NCBI GenBank assembly: GCA_038142005.1
Contig: JAYQJE010000001.1
Span: forward strand, 992,001 to 1,056,000
Origin: SHAN690 sp023262195
GTDB taxonomy: Bacteria > Bacteroidota > Bacteroidia > Flavobacteriales_G > Salibacteraceae
DNA length: 64,000 bases
Direction: 5' to 3'
The position numbers and the translations under genes are program-made. Shown here piece by piece: positions 27,147 to 35,899 of this stretch (the stretch's first letter is position 1; each line of letters starts with the position of its first letter). The notes below the pieces were generated by a model. The model was not told where the DNA came from and ran no database searches. It saw only the letters and a list, made by a program, of their open reading frames with translations.

Positions 27147-27797
27147 TGAAAAAACTATACTTTCTCGCCATTACAATTGGCACTATCGAGTTCAGCGCAA
27201 GAACTCAGCCTCGAATATCTATCTTCATACCAATCAGGTGTGTTTGATGAAGGAGCTGCAGAGATCGTTACTTACGATGCGCTCTCAAATCGACTTTACT
27301 TCACCAATGCGGATGCAAACAGTGTGGGAATCATCAATTTCGATGACCCAAATGTATTGGCACTTGAGTCAGAAATTGACCTTGATGCTTATGGCGAAGG
27401 AGACCCAGATCCAACGGCTGCCCAGCTTGCAGCAGTTGGTGACTTAGGTTGTGAGGATGTGCTTTTTATCGATGGTAAGTACTCCAAAGACAGCATCTTT
27501 TACCTTGTTACTTCAAATGAGGTGAGCGGCACAGTGAGTGTTTTCAAAATCAACGGTGCTATTGTTCCAGCGGGAATTTCAGAAGTGAATGGTCAATCAG
27601 AAATTGCTATTTACCCAAATCCTGCTCATGATTTCGTCAACATTGACAAGAAAGGGAATTATCGCGTAATTGATATGACAGGTCGCACGGTTATATCAGA
27701 GACAATTACAAATAGAATAGATATCAGCGCATTGAATTCAGGAATCTACTTCGTAGAAAGTGACAAAGGAGATATCGTTCGGTTCGTGAAATCATAA
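27146..27797 (+). CDS. Shortened choice-of-anchor I-like beta-propeller protein with T9SS type A tail
   Basis: The signal peptide MKKLYFLAITLALSSSAQ is restored if one A is removed near 27175-27176; otherwise the open frame would start at TTG 27177. The mature part starts like the choice-of-anchor I family (YQSGVFDEGAAEIVTYDA, RLYFTNADANSVGIINFDDP) and then goes at once to what is normally the end of that domain (AAVGDLGCEDVLFIDG, YLVTSNEVSGTVSVFKING). The several hundred residues usually between are missing. A complete type A sorting domain follows (IAIYPNPAHDFVNI ... NSGIYFVES). Secreted; function unknown. Confidence 0.65.
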
Positions 27798-27824
27798 TTC
27801 ACGAATACATACAATAATAGAATG

Positions 27825-27858
27825 AGCCCTCAATGAATAATTGGGGGCTTATTTTTTT
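27825..27858 (+). terminator. Rho-independent terminator
   Basis: Ten-pair stem (one G-U) between 27825-27834 and 27840-27849, five-base loop gaata, then ATTTTTTT. It ends the plus-strand gene at 27797 and overlaps the stop of the convergent minus-strand gene. Confidence 0.85.
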
Positions 27859-28334
27859 GCCGCGGCTTCGATAGCTCGTTTTAGCTCTTCAGGACGCTGA
27901 CTACCAATCTTCACAACTTCCCCATCCGCTGAAGTGAATTCAATACACATAGCACCATGCGTATAAAATCTGCGTGCATTTTTTTTGTGCAGGTTAAACA
28001 TGGGACGATTCATTATGAATCGTGAATAAGGCTTTACTTCAACAGATTCAATTCCATTTAAATCGAGCTCAACTCTGCGATGGGTGATTGGGCCTTTGAG
28101 AATAAGCTTTTTCCCTTTCACCTCTGTTTTGAGATGAGCAAACATCATCGCACCCCCACTCATCACCAAAATGCCTAAACCCAAATAGAAAAACAAATCT
28201 GCGGTTTCGCCCTTGGTATCTTCAGAAGCAAAATAGAATAGAAAGCAGAAGAGCATAATCACCATTCTGCGTACAAGGCCAAAACGGTTAAAACCTAAGT
28301 ATTGAGTTTCTTGAAATGCGAGCTGCTCTGTCAC
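27849..28334 (-). CDS. Membrane-anchored protein with PH-like C-terminal domain, unknown function
   Basis: 161 residues. Two membrane helices close together (MVIMLFCFLFYFAS and LFFYLGLGILVMSGGAMMFA, residues ~25-65) are followed by a cytoplasmic beta-rich domain (KLILKGPITHRRVELDLNGI, SVEVKPYSRFI) and a last helix EELKRAIEAAAKK. This two-helix plus bacterial PH-like arrangement is common in small uncharacterised membrane proteins. I cannot name a family. The gene stands alone between a terminator and tilS on the same strand. Confidence 0.65.
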   Translation of the reverse strand: MTEQLAFQETQYLGFNRFGLVRRMVIMLFCFLFYFASEDTKGETADLFFYLGLGILVMSGGAMMFAHLKTEVKGKKLILKGPITHRRVELDLNGIESVEVKPYSRFIMNRPMFNLHKKNARRFYTHGAMCIEFTSADGEVVKIGSQRPEELKRAIEAAAKK

Positions 28335-28371
28335 GGCTTAAAAGTAAATTGATTTAATCTTATAAGGAGAA

Positions 28372-29670
28372 TCATGATGGATTTTGATCTATTGACAGGT
28401 TGAGAGATAGTACACGAGCTGTATTAGCATCACATTTCACATGCTCTGATAATTGAACGTTGGGTATCCAAACTATGCGTTCGCTTGAATCATATATGGC
28501 CATGACACGTTTTCGGGTGGTCTGGTCAAATCCAGCATCTTTTAAATAGTCAAATACGTCCACAAAATAGGTCGCTCCCAAAGGCTGAAACCGCTCCCCT
28601 TTATCTACTGTTTTCCAAACTAAGGGGAATCCGACTTTGATCGAATCAGCCCAAACATGTGTAGGTTTTCTCGGCATTTTATCTTTTAAAAATGCGTGTT
28701 TGGCTAAAGCTAGCGTTTGTCCGTTGCACCGAAATAATCCTTCGGTGGTGATGTGAATGTGCTCTGTTTCGTAAGCTTTTGTGGTTATAATCAGTTGATC
28801 ACCTTTTTTGTTGGCGACATGACTGGCCGTTTCAATCATGGAACCACTAAAGGCTTCAACAATATCTAAGCATTGATTTCTGTTGAAGCCGTATGGCCGT
28901 AAAATATGATATAGCACTGTGGCTCGTACGGATTCAGGAATTTCTGTTAGATTAATGGTTTGGCCGTTGAAGTGAGTTGCCACGAACGCTTGACAAAGCT
29001 CATTGAGGGCATGCGAGTCATCTTTCAAATTCTTGTTTGAGGCCGTTAACTTCTTTAATATATCGCCATCATAATCTTCGAGGATTGGTAATACCTGGTT
29101 GCGAAAAATGTTTCTCAAGTAGTCAGATTGATGATTACTCATATCCTCTCTGTACTCGAGGTTGTGCTCCTCGACATATGCTTCAATATCTTGCCTCGTA
29201 GTTTCTAAAAAGGGGCGAACAATATTGCCGCGCTGTTTAGGTATTCCAGAAAGACCATTGATGCCCGTGCCACGACTTAAGTTGATGAGCATGGTTTCAA
29301 GCGAGTCATTGGAGTGATGCGCGGTTGCGATTTTTTCATACCCAAATTCGAAGCATAAGTCATTGAAAAATTCATAGCGTAAACTTCGGGCCCACAGTTG
29401 AGTATTTACACTTGATTCAGGTTTTGTTTTTTTGATGAGGTGAAACTTGACATTCAGCTTGTTGGCAAGGTTCTCAACCAATTCCATATCTAAATTCGAG
29501 TCGTTTCCACGCAATTGATAATTGACATGAGCAATACCAATCTTATACCCGATTTGATGTAAAAAATTCGCTAGTGCCACACTGTCCATACCACCGCTTA
29601 CACCAATGAGCACTTTTTCTTGCTTGTTGATGAGCCGATGTTTTTGAATGAAACCTTCTGCGCTGAGCAT
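28372..29670 (-). CDS. tilS: tRNA(Ile)-lysidine synthase TilS
   Basis: 432 residues. The PP-loop ATP-pyrophosphatase motif SGGMDSVAL is at residues ~25-33, followed by IGIAHVNYQLRG, KIATAHHSNDSLETMLINL and SRGTGINGLSGIP, then the substrate-binding and C-terminal domains usual in longer TilS. It changes C34 of the CAU-anticodon isoleucine tRNA to lysidine, which is essential for reading AUA codons. Fifteen bases downstream of pabB on the same strand. Confidence 0.95.
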   Translation of the reverse strand: MLSAEGFIQKHRLINKQEKVLIGVSGGMDSVALANFLHQIGYKIGIAHVNYQLRGNDSNLDMELVENLANKLNVKFHLIKKTKPESSVNTQLWARSLRYEFFNDLCFEFGYEKIATAHHSNDSLETMLINLSRGTGINGLSGIPKQRGNIVRPFLETTRQDIEAYVEEHNLEYREDMSNHQSDYLRNIFRNQVLPILEDYDGDILKKLTASNKNLKDDSHALNELCQAFVATHFNGQTINLTEIPESVRATVLYHILRPYGFNRNQCLDIVEAFSGSMIETASHVANKKGDQLIITTKAYETEHIHITTEGLFRCNGQTLALAKHAFLKDKMPRKPTHVWADSIKVGFPLVWKTVDKGERFQPLGATYFVDVFDYLKDAGFDQTTRKRVMAIYDSSERIVWIPNVQLSEHVKCDANTARVLSLNLSIDQNPS

Positions 29671-29685
29671 AAAGCAAACTTAATA

Positions 29686-30978
29686 TCAATGGTGTAATGC
29701 GTTCACTAAATCTAATATGGGAGAAACCTTTGTAAGGCACTCCTCATACTCTGCTTCAGGATTGCTTAAATCGGTTATACCACCACCCACGTGGCACGAG
29801 AGATGTCCACGATTTTCGTTATATATCAACGATCGAATAATCACGTTAAAGTCAGCATTTTTTTCTGGGGTAAAAAATCCAATGGTTCCGGAAAATAATC
29901 CACGTTTGGTTACTTCAAGGTTTTCAATGATTTCCATAGCTCGAATTTTTGGAGCTCCGGTCATACTTGCCATTGGAAATGCTGCCACAAGTGCATCAAG
30001 AAGTCGAGAACCTTGTTTTATCTTTGCAGTGACAGTGCTGTGCATTTGGTGAACTCTAGGATAGGTTTCAATGGTGTAGAGGTCAGAAACATTCACACTT
30101 CCTTTGGTTGCATGTGCGCTCAAATCGTTCCTCACCATATCCACTATCATCACATTTTCTCGCCTATCTTTCTCAGATTTTCTTAGAAGATCTTTTAACC
30201 GTTCATCTTCCTTAGGTGTGTTGCCTCGAGGCGCTGTTCCCTTCATTGGTTGAGACATGATTTGTCTGTCACAAACGCTCAGGAATCGCTCAGGACTCCA
30301 GCTCAAGCAATGAATGTGTTTATGCTTGAAATAAACCGAGAATGGATTCGGATTTGATTCAAAGCCACGAGTGAATACTTCTGGTCCATACAATTGACAA
30401 TCAGACCAATAGAATTCTTGGCAAATATTGGCTTGATAGATGTCTCCCTGTGTTAAATGCTGTTTGCAGGTTTTAATCCTTTCCAGGTATGAGTCTCGAT
30501 TCATTCTTTGCTGAGGTGTACGAGATTTTGAGGCAATACCGATGGATTTCGGAATCAGGTTTTTGATCTTATCGATTAATTGATCAACTTCTTCCTTGGT
30601 ATTATATTCAGGCAAGAAACCAACGGTTAAGTTGGATTTCAAAATTTTGAAAGTGATTTGTGGTATAAATATCACTGGATCTACGAAGCCCACCTCATCA
30701 ATATTGTCTGACTTGAGATCTTCCAATTTATTTTTGAAGTCATATGGAATGGCGGTGAATATGAAATCATTGGCTGATTCAATAAACTCTGCGTATTCAT
30801 TGAAGCGAGAAGGCATGCTGTGAATCGCTGCGCCAGCATACAAATCAAAAGAAGCGTTGCAATGCGCTCCCCAGCCGTGACCCTTAAAGCAGAAGGATAC
30901 TTCTTGGCCGCCCAGCCATTCAATTAGTTTGTTATGAAAATCATCCTCGATGGGTTTATGAATAAACCGCCTAGACAT
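29686..30978 (-). CDS. pabB: Aminodeoxychorismate synthase component I (PabB-like)
   Basis: Chorismate-binding enzyme of 430 residues with the family motifs QPMKGTAPRGNTPKED, ENVMIVDMVRNDLS, SMTGAPKIRAMEIIE and SCHVGGGITDLSNPEAEYEE near the end. It would convert chorismate and ammonia to 4-amino-4-deoxychorismate for folate synthesis. Anthranilate synthase TrpE is the alternative; absence of trp neighbours and the short N-terminal domain favour PabB. It overlaps hemH by one base and precedes tilS, so a hemH-pabB-tilS unit is likely. Confidence 0.85.
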   Translation of the reverse strand: MSRRFIHKPIEDDFHNKLIEWLGGQEVSFCFKGHGWGAHCNASFDLYAGAAIHSMPSRFNEYAEFIESANDFIFTAIPYDFKNKLEDLKSDNIDEVGFVDPVIFIPQITFKILKSNLTVGFLPEYNTKEEVDQLIDKIKNLIPKSIGIASKSRTPQQRMNRDSYLERIKTCKQHLTQGDIYQANICQEFYWSDCQLYGPEVFTRGFESNPNPFSVYFKHKHIHCLSWSPERFLSVCDRQIMSQPMKGTAPRGNTPKEDERLKDLLRKSEKDRRENVMIVDMVRNDLSAHATKGSVNVSDLYTIETYPRVHQMHSTVTAKIKQGSRLLDALVAAFPMASMTGAPKIRAMEIIENLEVTKRGLFSGTIGFFTPEKNADFNVIIRSLIYNENRGHLSCHVGGGITDLSNPEAEYEECLTKVSPILDLVNALHH

Positions 30979-31991
30979 TATCTGGACTTTACCATTTCTT
31001 CAAGTGCTTCAATCCATATGGGGTGATCGTTGAGGCTTTCTACCAATTGGACTTTCTCACCGCCATGCTCCTCAAATATCTCTTGGTATTCTACACCAAT
31101 TTCAATGGTTGTTTCGAGGCAGTCTGCAACAAAAGCGGGCGAGAAAATGAGCAGTTTTTTGGCGCCTTCTTTTGCCTTTTGTTCAACAATAGCATCGCTG
31201 AATGGCTCAATCCATTTATTGTCGAGCCTAGATTGAAAGCTTACTGTGTATTTTTCTTCCGGAATATTCATTTTTTCGGCAATCAACCGAGTAGTACCAT
31301 AGCACGTTGCTTTATAGCAATACTTATTCTCATCATTCACTTCGTGTAGGCAATCTCTGTCGTTGCATAAGCCCTCGTTGTAAACCTTATCTACCTGTCT
31401 TTCAGGTAAGCCATGGTAAGAGAAGATCACATGATCATAGTCTTTCCAGTTGTATTGGTTACCGCGTTCCACAAAAGCTTCAATATATTTTGGATGATCC
31501 CAATATTGACTCACAAAAGACAATTCGGGAATAACCCACCAGCGCTTTATTTCGTCCATCACTGCCTCTAGAGCCGACCCTGTACTTGCTGAGGCATAGT
31601 GCGGAAAGAGTGGTATAACGATTATTTTATTTGGATTTGATTTGTGAATGCGATCGAGCACGGATGGAATACTCGGATTCTTGTAGCGCATAGCCAACTC
31701 CACTGTGTAATCGCTCCCAAGTTTTTCTTGAAGCAAACGTTTCACCGCATTGCCATTCGTAATAATTGGAGAACCTTCATCGGTCCATAGTTCTTTATAG
31801 ATCGCTGCGCTTTTGGGGGCCCTGAAAGGAACAATAATTAGATTTACCAAAATCTTTCTGATCAGCCATGGAATGTCAATGACTCTTGGATCATTCAAGA
31901 ATTGACTCAAATAACTTCTTACCTTACCTACACTGGGGTTATCGGGTGTTCCAAGGTTTACTAAAAGTACCGTTGTTTTTGCCATAGTCAT
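30978..31991 (-). CDS. hemH: Ferrochelatase HemH
   Basis: Inserts Fe2+ into protoporphyrin IX, the last step of haem synthesis. The family motifs are present: TTVLLVNLGTPDNPS at the start, VIFSYHGLPERQVDK with the metal-side His, and LLIFSPAFVADCLETTIEIG with the partner Glu. Length 337 is normal. A Cys-rich stretch (CNDRDCLHEV ... CYKATCYGTT) is often seen in bacterial ferrochelatases. Start may be ATG 31991 or ATG 31985. Fourteen bases after the upstream membrane-protein gene. Confidence 0.95.
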   Translation of the reverse strand: MTMAKTTVLLVNLGTPDNPSVGKVRSYLSQFLNDPRVIDIPWLIRKILVNLIIVPFRAPKSAAIYKELWTDEGSPIITNGNAVKRLLQEKLGSDYTVELAMRYKNPSIPSVLDRIHKSNPNKIIVIPLFPHYASASTGSALEAVMDEIKRWWVIPELSFVSQYWDHPKYIEAFVERGNQYNWKDYDHVIFSYHGLPERQVDKVYNEGLCNDRDCLHEVNDENKYCYKATCYGTTRLIAEKMNIPEEKYTVSFQSRLDNKWIEPFSDAIVEQKAKEGAKKLLIFSPAFVADCLETTIEIGVEYQEIFEEHGGEKVQLVESLNDHPIWIEALEEMVKSR

Positions 31992-32005
31992 GTAACCAAT
32001 AGAGC

Positions 32006-34165
32006 TCAGTTTGGTTGGGTTAAATATCTGTTATTTAGGTTGAGATTGCCCTGCCTCGAATAAAGTTCGCCCTTTGCTCGCACCAGCACTTCATCAATGG
32101 TTAGCTTTTGCTTTTTCCCGTCTCGATGAATGAGGACGCTGACTCTATTGCCATCACTTTCCACTTCAAATGGCAGACTGCACAAGATCCAATCGCCATT
32201 GATTTGTTCAATATGATCACCCACCTCGCTGTGTGTAAATATTATTTCCTCATCACCATCACGCTCCCAATACCAAAGTTGGGCATTTGCCGCTTGCTCA
32301 GCGGATATGTTAAACCAAAAAGTCAATTCATACTCCGTTTCAGAACGCAAAACCATTTCTTGAGGAAATATTTCAGTCCAATCGCTTTTTTCAAATTCAA
32401 ATGCACCCTGACCTGCATATGGGTTTTCAGTGGTCAACTCGTCAAAACTGAGATAGTTTTCCATGCTGGAGGTTAGCACCTGTGCAGAATCTTGGTTGTT
32501 AATAATGAAGTCACGATTTCGGTTGGCAATGCGCTTAAAGTCAGGTATCGTCAAAGCGTACAAGTCAAGATTATTTATTCGCCCAATCGTTTTGCCCTGT
32601 TGCAAAATAGCTGCTTCGTTTTGATTCAATAGTATATCAGAGGGCACGATCACGAGAATGGGCCGCGCGTCATAATCATCTAATACTTTGGGCAAGTCTG
32701 TGTTGAATTTCGTTAATGACAGTTGGGCTAGAGTTTGCGACAATGAGGTGCGGCTCATCTGCACTGCCGCTAAAGGGATGCCATATCTCAAACTAAGTTC
32801 AAAGGCGGTCAGCCGAATGAATTCATTGTCTTGGGTTCGATAGGTTTCTGATCCTATGTGAAAATATGGTAGGGGTAAGATGCATTGAAACTGGTCTGGA
32901 TCAATGGCCGCTTCTTCATAGCTATTTAGCGCATCACCATTTCTACTTGTTTGCGCAGCAGAGATCGAATGACCGATAGATTCAAAAATTAAAACGGCAG
33001 ATACCACGATCAGGCCACTAATTTGAACAGTTCGTTTTTTAGTCGCAAACCACCGAGCCAATCCAATTACGGCAAAAAGATTCAAAGCATAAAACGCGGG
33101 AAACACGAAACGAGCTATGCCTCTAAACTGTTTTAGGGGACCCAAATAATCCAAAAGCCGATCAAGTTTTGGCAGGTAAAATGGAAAGGCAACGGACAAG
33201 AGTACAAGTGGTATGGAAGCCAGCATTATAATTGACCAGAAGTCAAAAGACCGTTTTTTTACTTGGTAAATCACACCTGTCATGGTGCCAATGATTGCGG
33301 TGAGTCCGATGTAAAAAGTGCCTTCTTGTGATGGCGTAAAGGCATCCTTAAAAGAGTCAAAATATGGCAAGCCCAGAGGTAGAAAGATGGATGCCCATGT
33401 TGCACTATAGTTAATAAAGCCATAAGGACTTTCGGGCCGGTCGGTAATGCTGTCGGAAAGTTTTAAGGTGATCACAAAAAGCAACACGGTTCCAATCGGC
33501 CAGAGCGCATCATGCCAGCGATACCTCGCCTGCTTCACAAGTATGCCAATGCTTGCACTTAAGAACCAGAAGATGCCACTCATCATTAATAAGTATGGGT
33601 GGATCCAGCCGAAGCAGTAAACCACGCAAAGCATTGTGATATTTCTCACGAGGTTAGGCTGTCGATGATGCTTCCATAGAAGATAGATCAGGATAGGTAT
33701 TAACCCAACATAGGCAAGAGAATAGTGGCCTGATAATCTACCCCATTGTGGACTAAGAAAAATGATGCTCAGCGAAGCAACGAGCGCAAACCAAGCTTGA
33801 CCTGTTTCTTTTTTAAGCATCAGGAAGAATAAATAACCACCAGTGAGGGCAGAGAGAAAGATTAGAAAGGGTAACCATGTGACAGATCCGCCAATGATTT
33901 TGAGAATGTTGGTGATTATTGGCTGATTGTCAGTATACAACACGTGCTCACCGTATGGGTAATTCATTCCCTCAAACCAGAAAAGACTTGAATCATGCAG
34001 GATGTGGTATGCCACCGTATAGAAGTTTTTGGCTCCGTCCTCTCCAGCACCGGGAATGTGATCCATCCAATAGACGAAATTCTCACCATAGATAAGGAAT
34101 GAGGTTACTGTAAAGGCAATCAAATAGAATAGTGCCCACAAGAATTTCCTTGGCTCGTTGATCAT
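32006..34165 (-). CDS. Large multi-pass membrane protein, GT-C glycosyltransferase-like
   Basis: 719 residues: about 12-13 membrane helices in the first ~400 residues and a soluble C-terminal region of ~300 residues, partly beta-rich. After the first helix lies a periplasmic loop with Asp/Glu and NYPYGEHVLYTDNQPI, resembling the first loop of GT-C enzymes such as the uncharacterised YfhO- or DUF6311-like proteins of Bacteroidota. That would imply transfer of a sugar from a polyprenyl-phosphate donor, but no catalytic residue can be confirmed. I cannot name the family with confidence. Located first in a run with hemH, pabB and tilS. Confidence 0.6.
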   Translation of the reverse strand: MINEPRKFLWALFYLIAFTVTSFLIYGENFVYWMDHIPGAGEDGAKNFYTVAYHILHDSSLFWFEGMNYPYGEHVLYTDNQPIITNILKIIGGSVTWLPFLIFLSALTGGYLFFLMLKKETGQAWFALVASLSIIFLSPQWGRLSGHYSLAYVGLIPILIYLLWKHHRQPNLVRNITMLCVVYCFGWIHPYLLMMSGIFWFLSASIGILVKQARYRWHDALWPIGTVLLFVITLKLSDSITDRPESPYGFINYSATWASIFLPLGLPYFDSFKDAFTPSQEGTFYIGLTAIIGTMTGVIYQVKKRSFDFWSIIMLASIPLVLLSVAFPFYLPKLDRLLDYLGPLKQFRGIARFVFPAFYALNLFAVIGLARWFATKKRTVQISGLIVVSAVLIFESIGHSISAAQTSRNGDALNSYEEAAIDPDQFQCILPLPYFHIGSETYRTQDNEFIRLTAFELSLRYGIPLAAVQMSRTSLSQTLAQLSLTKFNTDLPKVLDDYDARPILVIVPSDILLNQNEAAILQQGKTIGRINNLDLYALTIPDFKRIANRNRDFIINNQDSAQVLTSSMENYLSFDELTTENPYAGQGAFEFEKSDWTEIFPQEMVLRSETEYELTFWFNISAEQAANAQLWYWERDGDEEIIFTHSEVGDHIEQINGDWILCSLPFEVESDGNRVSVLIHRDGKKQKLTIDEVLVRAKGELYSRQGNLNLNNRYLTQPN

Positions 34166-34265
34166 TGGGGTGTGTTGCTGCGAAGCTAAACTTTGGAAAA
34201 TTCATGAATTAGGAAATCCTAGTTTGAAATTTGAAGCAGCAAATTCAAATTATACTTTTACCACT

Positions 34266-34784
34266 ATGATTCGAATAGCTCTGGCTGATGACCATCAATT
34301 GGTATTGGATGGATTAAAATCCATGATTGATCAAAATGAGGGCTTTAAAGTTGTTGCAGAAGCAAACAATGGCAAGCAGCTCTTAGATTTAGTTTCGGCT
34401 GTGCAAGTGGATGTCGTTTTGGTAGATATTGATATGCCAGTAATGAATGGACTAATGGCAATTGCCGAGATGAAAAAGCAGAATGAGTCAGCGAGAATAA
34501 TCGCGCTCACCATGCATAATGAAAAGAGTATGATTGAGCGTGTAATTGCCGCAGGGGCATCAGGATACCTACTAAAGAACATTGATCAAGCGGATCTCCT
34601 CCATGCCATAACGAAGGTAGCAGATGGCGGAAAATGTTTTTCCGATGACGTGACGTTGACCCTTGCCGGAGGCTCAAATACTCGAACAAGCCAATCGCTC
34701 AATTACCAAAATTCTACTCTAGAAAATCAATTATCTGAGAGAGGTGGAGGTACTAAAGCTGATAGCCGAAGGTTTTTCGAATAA
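34266..34784 (+). CDS. NarL/FixJ-type response regulator, receiver part
   Basis: ATG 34266 begins the receiver domain MIRIALADDHQLVLDGLKSM with acidic pair Asp-Asp, phosphoacceptor region VDVVLVDIDMPVMNGL (Asp ~55), switch Thr in IIALTMHN and Lys in GYLLKNID. The open frame extends uselessly upstream to 34158. The last ~14 residues after LSER are off-frame because two bases of a GAGAGAG tract at 34737-34743 are missing. No histidine kinase is near, so its partner is unknown. A near-consensus -7 element TACTTTTA lies just upstream at 34253-34260. Confidence 0.85.
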   Translation: MIRIALADDHQLVLDGLKSMIDQNEGFKVVAEANNGKQLLDLVSAVQVDVVLVDIDMPVMNGLMAIAEMKKQNESARIIALTMHNEKSMIERVIAAGASGYLLKNIDQADLLHAITKVADGGKCFSDDVTLTLAGGSNTRTSQSLNYQNSTLENQLSERGGGTKADSRRFFE

Positions 34785-34917
34785 AGAAGTAGGTGAAAAA
34801 CTTTTCATTTCTCACCGCACTTTTGATACACATCGAACCAACCTAATGAAAAAACTAGAGGTGCATAATATTGTAGGACTTATTCGATATGCGATTCAAG
34901 CAGGTTACATCGATTAA
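34741..34917 (+). CDS. NarL/FixJ-type response regulator, LuxR-type DNA-binding part
   Basis: This frame has no start of its own. It reads EVEVLKLIAEGFSNKEVGEK then LFISHRTFDTHRTNLMKKL, the complete LuxR/GerE helix-turn-helix, and ends with IVGLIRYAIQAGYID, the usual end of NarL-type regulators. Joined to the receiver piece it makes a protein of about 217 residues. The joint falls in the conserved LSEREVEVL, so the true sequence there can be predicted with some confidence. Confidence 0.85.
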   Translation, partial: EVEVLKLIAEGFSNKEVGEKLFISHRTFDTHRTNLMKKLEVHNIVGLIRYAIQAGYID

Positions 34918-34983
34918 ATTTGGCAACTTCAAGTAATTTTAACGTCACATAGGCGTCTTTAGGATTAGATAAAACAATTTCAA

Positions 34984-35595
34984 ATGAAACTTTATAAAAT
35001 AGCAATAGCTGCAGTTGCCGCAGTATCACTGGCAGCCTTCACTCCAAGTACCAACAAGTTAGCAGTCGGAGATCCAATTCCTTTGGCACACGTTGAAATG
35101 ACGAACATCGATGGATCTTCAACCTTTCTTCGTCAAGAAATGAAAATGAATGGCCTTTTGGTGATTTTTTCATGCAATACTTGTCCGTTTGTAATTCAAT
35201 GGGAAGATCGATACAATCCGCTTTTTGAATTATGCGATAAGAATGACGTGGGTATGGTGTTGATCAATAGCAACGAGGCAAAGCGCAATGGTGACGACTC
35301 AATGCAGAAAATGCAAGAGAAAGCTGAGGCCGAAGGTTATAAAATGAAATATTTGGTAGATACTGATCACGTTGTAGCGGATGCTTTCGGAGCGCGCACT
35401 ACACCGCATGTTTACCTATTCAATAAAGATGCGAAGCTCGCATACACTGGTTCCATTGACGATAACAGCGAAAACAAAGAAGAAGTCACCCAAACCTATT
35501 TATCGGATGCCATAAAGGCGATGGTTGCTGGCAACTCTATTGATCCAAATACTACCAAATCAATTGGATGCAGCATTAAGCGCGTGCAACAATAA
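34984..35595 (+). CDS. Exported thioredoxin-like (AhpC/TSA-type) protein
   Basis: 203 residues. Signal peptide YKIAIAAVAAVSLAAFTPS, then a redoxin domain: VGDPIPLAHVEM, active site FSCNTCPFVIQWEDRY with a Cys-x-x-Cys at about residues 59-62, and a cis-Pro region GARTTPHVYLFNKD. It is probably a periplasmic thiol-disulphide protein; the Asn-Thr pair between the cysteines is seen in a Bacteroidota subgroup often annotated as thioredoxin family. Substrate unknown. Stand-alone gene followed by a strong terminator. Confidence 0.82.
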   Translation: MKLYKIAIAAVAAVSLAAFTPSTNKLAVGDPIPLAHVEMTNIDGSSTFLRQEMKMNGLLVIFSCNTCPFVIQWEDRYNPLFELCDKNDVGMVLINSNEAKRNGDDSMQKMQEKAEAEGYKMKYLVDTDHVVADAFGARTTPHVYLFNKDAKLAYTGSIDDNSENKEEVTQTYLSDAIKAMVAGNSIDPNTTKSIGCSIKRVQQ

Positions 35596-35618
35596 ATACT
35601 CAAGTGAAAAAACAGAAG

Positions 35619-35645
35619 GCCCCGCCACTTGTGCGGGGCTTTTTT
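35619..35645 (+). terminator. Rho-independent terminator
   Basis: Perfect GC-rich 7-pair stem GCCCCGC / GCGGGGC with a seven-base loop (cacttgt), followed by TTTTTT, 23 bases after the stop of the thioredoxin-like gene. Confidence 0.92.
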
Positions 35646-35722
35646 ATTGAATAATAATCATGATAAAGAGTTGAAAATAAGCCGACTTGTCTTAACCTTT
35701 GTAGCCAACTCATTAAGTAGAA

Positions 35723-35899
35723 GTGGAAGAAAAAATAAACGTATTGATTCTCGGGGGCGGTGGGCGTGAACATGCCATCGCGTGGAAAGTGTGTCAGAGC
35801 TCTTCACTGAATAAGCTATTTGTTGCGCCAGGTAATGCAGGCACCCAAGTTGTTGCCATCAACCTTGACATTAAGGAAACAGATTTTCCTAGCCATTAA
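35723..35899 (+). CDS. purD: PurD (GAR synthetase), N-terminal part
   Basis: Reads from GTG 35723 as EEKINVLILGGGGREHAIAW, the characteristic PurD N-terminus, and FVAPGNAGTQ. It ends after KETDF because of one extra base in TTTTCC at 35884-35889; without it the sequence continues ETDFLAIKSAVIEHDIHLLIVGPEAPLV in the next piece. Confidence 0.9.
   Translation: MEEKINVLILGGGGREHAIAWKVCQSSSLNKLFVAPGNAGTQVVAINLDIKETDFPSH

Noticed and set aside
30978..31991. Iron-sulphur cluster in the ferrochelatase
   Set aside because: Four Cys are present around DCLHEV/CYKATC, but their spacing matches ordinary bacterial HemH sequences and a cluster cannot be inferred from this alone.
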